48,524 nt of DNA from a virus. Position 1 is the first letter of the stretch. Every line of letters begins with the position of its first letter. The stretch lies in the IMG/VR virus record IMGVR_UViG_3300034196_000075, positions 1 through 48,524 of that record. One strand, written 5' to 3'. Under the pieces are notes generated by a model. It ran no database searches, was not told the DNA's origin, and saw only the letters and a list, made by a program, of their open reading frames with translations. The translations under genes and the position numbers were made by a program. This document shows positions 41,762 through 48,524 of this stretch, piece after piece.

Positions 41762-41900
41762 TTATGGCTCCATGTTGTGAAGAAAGTCCCTTGATTGGCT
41801 GCCAGGGCTTCGATTTTGATTTCGGCGGATTCTACAAGCGAACGATAGGGATGTCAGGGTTGATACGATTTAGGGGGGGATAGTTCGGCAGAACGCCGGG

Positions 41901-41945
41901 GCGTAGGGACTTTCTAACTGAAAGCCCGCAGGGAGTTTTGCGGGG
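41901..41945 (+). promoter_or_regulatory. right arm repeat region near attR
   Basis: It contains GCGTAGGGACTTT (41901-41913), identical to 332-344, and a related GGGAGTTTTGCGGGG (41931-41945) matching 337-351 with one change. The 41762-42037 stretch holds no gene otherwise. Probably integrase or excisionase arm sites. Confidence 0.4.
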
Positions 41946-42037
41946 ATTTGTGAAACCTTGCCATACCTTGTTAGACGTCGATTGCAGTGGGCGCCCACGT
42001 AAGGTGTTGCTATTTAAGGCTTTTCAGGACTCCCGCC

Positions 42038-42086
42038 AGCATGGGGTGCTAGGGGTCGAGTGTTCGAATCACTCCGTCCCGACCAT
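42038..42086. repeat. attR core, 49 bp
   Basis: It is identical to attL (237-285) but preceded by non-tRNA sequence, so it is only the 3' half of a tRNA-Pro. It marks the right end of the prophage. Confidence 0.95.
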
Positions 42087-42099
42087 TTTTTTAAAAAAT

Positions 42100-42129
42100 C
42101 CAATCACTTAGCGGTGGTTGGGTTTTTTT
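42100..42129 (+). terminator. original host tRNA terminator
   Basis: CCAATCAC (42100-42107) pairs with GTGGTTGG (42114-42121), with one G-T, followed by seven T. It lies right after attR, so it is the former host terminator of tRNA-Pro. The rest of 42130-42270 shows no gene. Confidence 0.75.
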
Positions 42130-42270
42130 ATGTCTGCTGATTTTGTGCGAAAGAAAAATTTGCCCCCACTTTTGGCCCTACTCAGAATCCTACATTTCCG
42201 TCGTGTGAGAATTTGAGGAAGTGGTGATGATTAGGATGGGGAGTGCTGAACATCCGGAGCGATGTGACAT

Positions 42271-42908
42271 TCAATCATCGACCTCCCTGATATCCAATGA
42301 GATGACTCCTTCGACTTGAGGCGTAGAACCAGGTTGCGGAAGCAGCTTCAGCACAGCGCGGGGAGGGTGCTTGCGCTTTTGGAGCCTCGCCCCAGCAACG
42401 GAGTTTATCTGGCGCCGAAGCTCGGGCAGGTCAATCGCCTCGGGTTCTCCGGGAAGCTCTATCGCATCGCCTGGGCTCGATGTGTCAGGAGGGTAGCCCT
42501 GATCAAGCTCAATGGAGCGTTCCTCTTCTAATTGGGCTTCTGGTCGTACTGGGGTAGGGGTCATGGCCCTGTGAGCCTCGACTTCCTGTGCGGCTAGCTC
42601 TAGAGAGTTGGAAGGTCCGATTTCTGACGCGGAAGGTTGTGCAGGTTCTCCCTCCAAAATATTGGCCACACTGATTGCGATCTGCTCGTTGCTTGGTCGC
42701 GTAATGATTGCAGCCAGCTGCTTTTGCGATAGGTGCGTTAGTTTTGCAGTCCGTGCTAAAGCACTCTTGAGCACTGTTTCGTACGCTTTTTCGATTTCAC
42801 GTTCTTTGGGTTCCGCGGGTGCCTGATGATGGCGGATATGTGCTTTTCGTGGAAGTCGATGGATTTCAGCGAGCGTTGGTTAATATAGAAAAACTCTAAT
42901 TCACGCAT
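42271..42908 (-). pseudogene. frameshifted hypothetical host gene
   Basis: The upstream frame MRELEFFYINQRSLKSIDFH..., then SAIIRHP, runs off into unlikely code. From about 42820 another frame continues sensibly as PAEPKEREIEKAYETVLKSA, then LARTAKLTHLSQKQLAAI to the stop at 42271. One extra base in the stretch around 42811-42822 would join them. The downstream frame alone has only a GTG start (42774) and is open 108 nt further upstream with no start codon. The family is not recognised; the C-terminal half is acidic and Pro-rich. Confidence 0.5.
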
Positions 42909-42936
42909 ACAGATTTTGGTGTTTACGCGATCAGTA

Positions 42937-42965
42937 GTGGAAGCAGGATAGCCTCCTGCTTCCAC
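42937..42965 (-). terminator. perfect 12-bp inverted repeat after tpsA
   Basis: GTGGAAGCAGGA (42937-42948) and TCCTGCTTCCAC (42954-42965) flank a 5-nt loop, directly downstream of the TpsA stop. There is no T run, so it may act as a 3'-end stabiliser or a weak terminator. Confidence 0.5.
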
Positions 42966-42979
42966 GAGTGGATTGCTAG

Positions 42980-45900
42980 TTAATGGGTTTGCTGATCAAT
43001 CCCGGCCTGTAACGCCTGGCTATCACTGTGCCCGCCGACCCTCAGCGGTCCAAGATTGAAGGCTTGATCCTTACGTATGGCGTCGTCCTGTTTCTGGGTC
43101 AATTCGTCCTTGGCGCCCAGCACCAGGTTAACCGGTGACTTCGACAGGTTCAGCCCGACATCCGCTCGGTAATCGCTGCCGGCCAACGTCGTTGCCGTGA
43201 CCTTGGAACCACCCAGGTCGACCTTGCCCTGGTCCGCGCTGATCCGGGCGCCAGTCAGGTGGGTTTCGCCACTCACCTGCAGGTTGACGCCTTGCGTGCG
43301 GATGCCCGACGCTTGAGTGACGCTGTCTTTCACCACATGGCTGACGTCCAGGTTCAACGTCGGGGTGTAGGACGTGTTGCCGCTCTTGTCGCCGAACAGC
43401 ACGTTTTCGGTGGTATTGGCCATCGAACTGCCGGTGGTGTTTTTGCCGTTGACGGCGTAGCTGTCAGTAGTTTTTGGCCAGGCTTTTTCCTTGAGGTCGG
43501 ACAGGCGAGTGCCCACGGCATCCTTCTTGTCCGCCAGGTAAGCCTTGGCTTTGTCCACGCTCGTACCGAAGGCGCCGCGGGGCTCGGGGTTCACGTCGTA
43601 GCTACCGCTGCGGGTGAGTTTTTCGCCCAGGCGTTCCTTGGCGTTGCCAACGCTGTTGACCACGCTGTCCTTGGCCGAGGCCAGGTGCTCGGTGCCCTTG
43701 TCCACGGCGTTCTCGAGCTTTTCGCGGTGCTTGTCAAACGCGCCCTCGGCCTTGGCTTGCACCTTGTCCTTGAGCGGGCCGCTGGCCTTGGCCAGTTTGT
43801 TGACCACGCCGGGCTGGTTTTTCTCGACATCAAGCTTGGCGTCGACGTTGACTTGGGTGCTGCTGACTTGATCTTTGCGGCTCTCGACGACGAGGTCGCC
43901 GCCGACATTGCCACTGACCTGATCGGCTTCAATTCGCGCGCCGGCCAGATGGGTGTCACCGGCACTGTTGATCACCACCTTATTCGCCTTGATCAGGCTG
44001 TCGTGCTGGGTGGTGCCTTGCAGGTGATCCACGTCGACCTTGGCCCGCGCATTGATGCCGTGCTGGGTCTTGGGGGTGTCATGTTCACCGGCGTCGGCCA
44101 GGGTGGTTTTGCCGCCGCTGCCGCCTGCGCCCAGGGTCACGCCCCAGCTGTTATGCGCCTGGGTCGATTGCGCCGACTCTTGCAGGATGCCGCCGTTTTG
44201 CGCATCCAGATTGACGCTGTCAGCCACCACCTGAGTGCCTTGCAGGTGGATCGCATCCGCCGCGTTGGCGCCGCTGGTGAGGCTCACCTTGCCGTTGCTG
44301 TGCAACTGCCCGCCGCTAACGCCTTGGTCGTTTTCGGCGACTTTGCCGATGTTGAAGTTGGCGCTCAGGCTGCCGGTGGTGCCGCTGCTTTCAGCGCTGC
44401 TGGTCTTGCCGGCACCGACCGTCAGGCCGCCGCCCAAGTTGCTGCCGCTGCTCACGTGCGTAGCGGTGGCTGCTTGCAGATTCAGCTTGCCGCCAGCGTT
44501 GAGGCTGATGTCACCGGTCTTCGCGGTGCTGCTGCCGACCTGAGTGCCCTGCAGAGTCATGTCGCCACCGCTGCTGAGCTGGATCGGGCCGTTGCCCTGC
44601 AGCGTCGCGACACGCGCCTGGCTGTCCTGGGTGTTCAGGCGCTTGTCGTCCAGTTGCACACCGGCACCGAGGCTGGCGTTCGTACCGTTGCTGCCCGGGG
44701 CCGTGCCCACGGTCATAGAACCGCTGCCGCGCAGGCTGTTACTGGTGTTGCTCTGGGTATCGTTGGCCTGGTTCAGCACCAATTCGCCACCGGCTTTGAG
44801 GTTGACGCCCGCCTGGCCGCCGTTGAACTGGCTGCCTTCATAACGCGCGTCGCCTTGGGTCTCGATGTTCACACCCTGGGCCCCGGCGTAGCTGCCGACT
44901 ACCGCCGTGCTGCTGGATTCGCGCACATCGCTGCTGCCGCCTGCGCCATTGCCGCGCACGTTCAAGTCTTCACCGGTGGTGGTGTAGACGCGCACGCCCA
45001 CTTTGGCGTCAACGCCTTGCTCGCTGCTGGTGTGGGTGTTGGCGGCCGCCGTGGCGAGGTGCTCGCCGGCATTGATCTTCAGCCCGCCCTCACTGGCGCG
45101 GTACTGGGTGCCTTCATCTTTCACGGTGTTGGCGACATTGACCTGCACCGTGCTACCGCTGAACTGGCTGACCACGGCGGTACTGTCCTGCTGTGTGCGG
45201 GTCTTGTTGGTATGGCCGACTTCCACATCGAGCCCGACATTCGGTTGCTCGAAGGCATCCAGCAGGCCGGGCTGATGGAATTTGGCCTGGGCCACGCCGT
45301 CGACGGCTTTTTCGATCGGCCGGGTGATGCCTTTGTATTCAACATTGGCGCCGACGTCGGCGGTCCAACCGTTCTCTTTGTGGGTGCCGGTCTCGGTGTT
45401 ATGCGCCGCCTGGTTATCGACCTGCGCCGCGTTGACCTGCAACTCAGAACCGGCCTTCACCTGCGCGCCCTGGCTGGTCAGGGTGTTGCCGGCGTTGATC
45501 GTCAGCGTGCCGGCCGACGCCACGCTGCTGGTTTGCGCGGTGGTTTTGTGGCTGGTGTCATTGCTGCTCTGGTGGCTGAACTGCGCACCATTGCCGGCTC
45601 GGTCCAGGCCGCCGGTGTAATACACGCCGCCAGCGGTGGTGGTGGTGTCGGTTTGGCTACGGGTGCTGTCATCGGTCGCCAACAGCTCGACGTTTTTGCC
45701 GCTCACGGTCGCATCGCCCTGGGTCGCCTTTAGCTCGGAACCCTTGATGCTCACGTCGCCACCGGCCGTGACGGCCAGGCTGCCGCCGCTGAGGCTGGAA
45801 GCTTGCTGCTGGGTGGTGTCGGTCTTGCTGGCGTGCTGCTGATCTGCATAGTTCACACCCGCGCGGTACTGACGCGTGCCGTCGGCGGTTTCCTTGGCGT

Positions 45901-47932
45901 AGCCATCGAAACCCCGCGTGTGAGTGCTGGTAGTGGTGTGAGAGGTGTTTTGAGCCGACGCGACTTTGATGTCACCCTTGGCATTCGCTTGCAGTTCGCC
46001 TGCCGCAGAGACCTTGGAGCCGCTGACGCTGATGTCCTTGGCGCTTTGCAGTTTGAGGTTGCTGTCCGAGCGCAGGTTGCTGGCGACGACGGTGCTGTCC
46101 TTGAGGTTCTTGCGGCTTTCATCCTTGGAGATACCAAAGAACTTGCTGTCGTTGCTGTAGCTATTGTCGTGGGAGGTGTCTTGCACGCCGTCGATCACCA
46201 GCGAGCCTTTGTCGCTGATGACGCTGGCCTGTTGGCCACCACGCGCCTGGCTGCCGCTGATGCGCACGTCGTCCGCCTTGACGATCAGCTTGCCATCGGC
46301 ATTGACCTTGCTGCCGGTGTTCAGGGTCTTGCCCTTATCGCCATCGCCGTTCTTGCCGAAGAAACTGCCGCCAGTCAGGTCGCCGGAGTAAGCGTTGTCG
46401 CTGCTGCTCTGGGTACGGCTGGCGCTGGTGATGTCGACTTGCCGAGCGGCCAATTGAATATCGCCCGCAGATTTCAGTTCGGCGCCTTGCAGTTGCAGTT
46501 TTTGCTGGCTGGTCAGTTCCAGGGCTTTGCCGGCCTTGAGGCTGCTGGTGACGCTGCGCTGTTCGCTGCTGGACTTGTCCCAGTTGGCTTTCCACAGGTG
46601 CTTGCGGTGGTTGCCCTGGTCGCGGGTTTCGTGGGTCTCGGTGGCGGCGCTCAGTTGCAGGTCGGCGCCGCTGTTGACGCGCAATGCGTCGCCTGCTTCG
46701 ACCTTGCTGGCCTTGATCTCGGTGTTGGCGCCGGACGACAGCGTGGCATTTTGTTGTGCGACGACGTTGTTGGCGTGCTGACGCGAGTCCTTGTCGGTGG
46801 TGGTGCGGTCATAGGTTTCGTAGGTGAACAGGAAGTTGCTGTTGTTCCACTGCTCACGTTTTTCCTGAAGTTTTTGGCTTTCCAGGCTGCTGAGGGTGAG
46901 GTTGCGGCCGGCGTCGAGCTTGACGTTGCGTCCGCCGACGTCGGTGGCGGCGAGGCTCAAGTCTTTGGCACTGTGCAAGTCGACATCGCCCTGGCGGCTC
47001 TGCACACCGGCGCGGGTGGCGTCGAGGCTGTTGGCGTGGACCTGGCCGCTGATATCGAGGTCGCCGGCCGAGCTGACCTTCACCCCATCACGGCCCTCGA
47101 CTTGCACCGCGCCCACGCGCACCCCGGCACCTTCGGCGGTGCTGATGATATTGATACGGCCGGCCTGCATTGCCCCGAACAGGCGGGCATCGATACGCTG
47201 GTCCTGGGTTTTGCTCGCCGGGTCGACCTGGCGCACCTGGGCGCTGGCGTAGTCGATCTGATTGCGGCCGACCGTGAGGTTCAATTGGTCACGCGCACTG
47301 AGGCGCCCCTCGCTGTCGATACGCGGCGCGATCAGGTTGATCGAACCCGCGCCGTTTTGCAGGCCCTGGCCCTGCACCGTCAGGTGGCCGCTTGCATCGC
47401 GAGTATTCAAGCCTTGCAGCTTGCCGTCGTTGAGCTCAGGGCGGCCCACTACGAGGTTGGCATTTGGGGTGTTGATGAAACTGCCGCCGTTGACGGAAAT
47501 GCCATTGGGGTTGGCCAGCACATAATCGGCAGCCCGGCCAAAAACCTCCTGAGCGCCGTTGATGGCTGAGGCGTTGCGGCTCACCACTTCGTTGAGGATC
47601 ACGCTCGCCGCCTGGCCCTGGAACTGCGGGTTGGCCGCCAGCTGCCCGGCGAGTTGCGATTGACCAGCCTGCAAGGCGTTGTTCAACACCACGCCCTGGC
47701 GGTCGACGTTGTAGTCCAGAAACTGGTTATGGGACAGGCCGCCGGCATTCGGCGCGACGATGTTGACGATGGGCACGCCGCCCTGGTTTTGCAGCTGCGG
47801 CGTACCGCCAGGCCCTTCGACGACGGTTAAGCCACCGGCCAGGACCAGCTGCGGCAGCAGGAACAGGCTGGCGATGGCCCAGCGCAGTTTGCCCTGGGGT
47901 GAAAGGTGAAATGTATGGGTGTCAGTCGGCAT
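42980..47932 (-). CDS. two-partner secretion exoprotein (TpsA, haemagglutinin-like)
   Basis: A 1650-aa protein: a signal region (about 14-33, KLRWAIASLFLLPQLVLAGG) and a TPS domain with GGLSHNQFLDYNV, then ANPNGISVNGG (NPNG about 141-144). A long beta-helix of degenerate repeats follows (SAGDL, GGDVSIKGSELKA, HLTGARI types). It is exported by Sec and then across the outer membrane by TpsB; a surface adhesin role is typical. No CdiA-type VENN motif, toxin domain or cdiI follows; the C-terminus ends in a charged tail. The gene lies downstream of TpsB on the same strand. Confidence 0.88.
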   Translation of the reverse strand: MPTDTHTFHLSPQGKLRWAIASLFLLPQLVLAGGLTVVEGPGGTPQLQNQGGVPIVNIVAPNAGGLSHNQFLDYNVDRQGVVLNNALQAGQSQLAGQLAANPQFQGQAASVILNEVVSRNASAINGAQEVFGRAADYVLANPNGISVNGGSFINTPNANLVVGRPELNDGKLQGLNTRDASGHLTVQGQGLQNGAGSINLIAPRIDSEGRLSARDQLNLTVGRNQIDYASAQVRQVDPASKTQDQRIDARLFGAMQAGRINIISTAEGAGVRVGAVQVEGRDGVKVSSAGDLDISGQVHANSLDATRAGVQSRQGDVDLHSAKDLSLAATDVGGRNVKLDAGRNLTLSSLESQKLQEKREQWNNSNFLFTYETYDRTTTDKDSRQHANNVVAQQNATLSSGANTEIKASKVEAGDALRVNSGADLQLSAATETHETRDQGNHRKHLWKANWDKSSSEQRSVTSSLKAGKALELTSQQKLQLQGAELKSAGDIQLAARQVDITSASRTQSSSDNAYSGDLTGGSFFGKNGDGDKGKTLNTGSKVNADGKLIVKADDVRISGSQARGGQQASVISDKGSLVIDGVQDTSHDNSYSNDSKFFGISKDESRKNLKDSTVVASNLRSDSNLKLQSAKDISVSGSKVSAAGELQANAKGDIKVASAQNTSHTTTSTHTRGFDGYAKETADGTRQYRAGVNYADQQHASKTDTTQQQASSLSGGSLAVTAGGDVSIKGSELKATQGDATVSGKNVELLATDDSTRSQTDTTTTAGGVYYTGGLDRAGNGAQFSHQSSNDTSHKTTAQTSSVASAGTLTINAGNTLTSQGAQVKAGSELQVNAAQVDNQAAHNTETGTHKENGWTADVGANVEYKGITRPIEKAVDGVAQAKFHQPGLLDAFEQPNVGLDVEVGHTNKTRTQQDSTAVVSQFSGSTVQVNVANTVKDEGTQYRASEGGLKINAGEHLATAAANTHTSSEQGVDAKVGVRVYTTTGEDLNVRGNGAGGSSDVRESSSTAVVGSYAGAQGVNIETQGDARYEGSQFNGGQAGVNLKAGGELVLNQANDTQSNTSNSLRGSGSMTVGTAPGSNGTNASLGAGVQLDDKRLNTQDSQARVATLQGNGPIQLSSGGDMTLQGTQVGSSTAKTGDISLNAGGKLNLQAATATHVSSGSNLGGGLTVGAGKTSSAESSGTTGSLSANFNIGKVAENDQGVSGGQLHSNGKVSLTSGANAADAIHLQGTQVVADSVNLDAQNGGILQESAQSTQAHNSWGVTLGAGGSGGKTTLADAGEHDTPKTQHGINARAKVDVDHLQGTTQHDSLIKANKVVINSAGDTHLAGARIEADQVSGNVGGDLVVESRKDQVSSTQVNVDAKLDVEKNQPGVVNKLAKASGPLKDKVQAKAEGAFDKHREKLENAVDKGTEHLASAKDSVVNSVGNAKERLGEKLTRSGSYDVNPEPRGAFGTSVDKAKAYLADKKDAVGTRLSDLKEKAWPKTTDSYAVNGKNTTGSSMANTTENVLFGDKSGNTSYTPTLNLDVSHVVKDSVTQASGIRTQGVNLQVSGETHLTGARISADQGKVDLGGSKVTATTLAGSDYRADVGLNLSKSPVNLVLGAKDELTQKQDDAIRKDQAFNLGPLRVGGHSDSQALQAGIDQQTH

Positions 47933-48036
47933 AAATAAATTCGCTCTGTGTTGGCTGATCCGCGACGTGCGTTGTTCGTTGCAACGCTGCTGTGGTGGTC
48001 AGGTACGGCGGTTAACTCAGGCTAAACAGGTGTTGC

Positions 48037-48524
48037 TCAAATCTGTACGCTAAGGCGCGTCAGCCAGACCTCCGGCTCCTGGCCAAACCCTGCGGGCGTG
48101 TTGAGGTTGCGCTGGTAATCGAGGTCCAGTTGCACGTTTTTCCAGCTGAGGTTGAGCCCGGCACTGGCACCGCTCAGGCGCTGGCTTTGAGCGCCGTGTT
48201 CGCGCTTGATCCAGCCGTTGTCCAGGCCCAGGCGCGGGGTGATTTTTACCGGCAGGTCGCTGGTGAGCGGCAGGCGCAAGGTGTTGCGCCATACCGCGCC
48301 GATGGCCCCGGACGTGATGTTTTCGCGGTAGCCACGCACCGCCGAATCGTCGGTGCCCAGCAGTTGTTCGATGGCAGGCAACGCATCCGGGCTGTATTGC
48401 GCCGACAGCTGGCTCTGCCACTGCCACGGTTGCCCCAGCCATTGGCCGTTGCGCCATTGGGTGAGGTTGGCGCGGTACTTATGGAATTGCGCCTGGGGCA
48501 GGTTTTTTTGCGTTTGGTCAGCAT
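48037..48524 (-). CDS. TpsB outer-membrane transporter, C-terminal part
   Basis: The frame is open to the window edge; about 162 residues are seen, including QYSPDALPAIEQLLGTDDSA, then VRGYRENITSG (the conserved loop L6 motif VRGY) and WLTRLSVQI at the end. This is the barrel of a ShlB/FhaC-family pore that secretes TpsA. It lies 104 bp upstream of tpsA, consistent with one operon. The POTRA domains lie outside the window. Confidence 0.88.
   Translation of the reverse strand, partial: ADQTQKNLPQAQFHKYRANLTQWRNGQWLGQPWQWQSQLSAQYSPDALPAIEQLLGTDDSAVRGYRENITSGAIGAVWRNTLRLPLTSDLPVKITPRLGLDNGWIKREHGAQSQRLSGASAGLNLSWKNVQLDLDYQRNLNTPAGFGQEPEVWLTRLSVQI

Larger units (their letters stand above)
237..42086. 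mobile_element. complete temperate podovirus-type prophage
   Basis: It is bounded by 49-bp direct repeats (237-285 and 42038-42086) made from the 3' half of tRNA-Pro. It contains an integrase next to attL, a lambda-like switch, replication and recombination genes, a lysis cassette, terminase, BPP-1-like head genes, T7-like short-tail and ejection proteins, and a tailspike. No sheath, tape measure or baseplate gene is present, which indicates a podovirus. No essential module is visibly broken, so the prophage may be inducible; that is inference. Confidence 0.93.

Noticed and set aside
38086-42037. Diversity-generating retroelement as in phage BPP-1
   Set aside because: No reverse transcriptase gene, template repeat or variable-repeat pair is visible after the tailspike, although the head genes resemble BPP-1.
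43259-45733. 824-aa open frame on the plus strand
   Set aside because: It is antisense to the GC-rich repeat region of tpsA. Its composition (Ala/Val/Leu/Gly mirror) and lack of domains show it is a shadow frame.
45803-47569. 588-aa open frame on the plus strand
   Set aside because: It is also antisense to tpsA; long antisense frames are expected from the biased codon use of the repeats.
1-48524. CRISPR array
   Set aside because: No regularly spaced repeats of 23-40 bp were seen. The only close direct repeats are the two copies in the 24821-25228 gene and the att and arm sites.

Overview
The window is a Pseudomonas chromosome segment, probably of the P. fluorescens group. It carries one complete prophage of about 41.8 kb integrated in a tRNA-Pro(GGG) gene. 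The host assignment rests on three things: the GC-rich codon use, the C-terminus of the MerR-type regulator that lies downstream of pheT-ihfA in pseudomonads, and the tRNA-Pro that follows it. All assignments come from reading the sequence and from family knowledge; no database was searched.

Layout. 1-236: end of the merR-like gene, then promoter and 5' part of tRNA-Pro. 237-285 and 42038-42086: identical 49-bp att sites, attL restoring the tRNA and attR a second copy of its 3' part. 353-1821 (minus): integrase and an HTH/excisionase-like gene. 2005-2352 (plus): two tiny genes of unknown role. 2386-10393 (minus): the early leftward operon, with small Cys-rich proteins, a PAPS-reductase-like PP-loop protein, a DnaQ-like exonuclease, a protein with FtsK-gamma winged helices, and a YqaJ exonuclease/RecT recombination pair. 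It is driven by a PL-like promoter covered by two operators at 10602-10644. 10705-12435 (minus): the lysogeny operon, with an S24 repressor coupled to two membrane-protein genes. 12537-14964 (plus): Cro-like, CII-like, replication O-like and P-like, RusA. 15005-16563: an unknown protein in the antiterminator position and an A/T-rich moron with a HEPN-type RX4H motif. 16712-18259: holin, SAR-type endolysin, small protein, Rz with nested Rz1. 18264-40086: terminase, BPP-1-like head genes, T7-like short-tail and ejection proteins including a 2223-aa giant protein, and a tailspike. 40136-41761 (minus): one multi-membrane glycosyltransferase-like conversion gene.

The genes fit a temperate podovirus with lambda-like control. 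Near-identical 18-bp operators occur at PR (12509) and PL (10627), with further variants beside each, so one repressor can shut both early operons while the repressor operon stays on. The leftward operon has a strong leader hairpin and a textbook terminator inside a 50-aa coding sequence, which suggests processive antitermination although no N gene is recognised. Structural genes run head, connector, tail tube, ejection proteins, tailspike, with start/stop overlaps typical of one late transcript.

Right of attR is host DNA: an apparently frameshifted hypothetical gene (42271-42908) and a two-partner secretion locus on the minus strand, TpsB (3' part only, cut by the window) followed by a 1650-aa haemagglutinin-like TpsA with no obvious C-terminal toxin.

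The best candidates for undescribed biology are the HEPN-like moron, the repressor-coupled membrane cassette, the FtsK-gamma protein without a motor, the in-gene terminator of the left operon, and the giant ejection protein with an HETGH motif.
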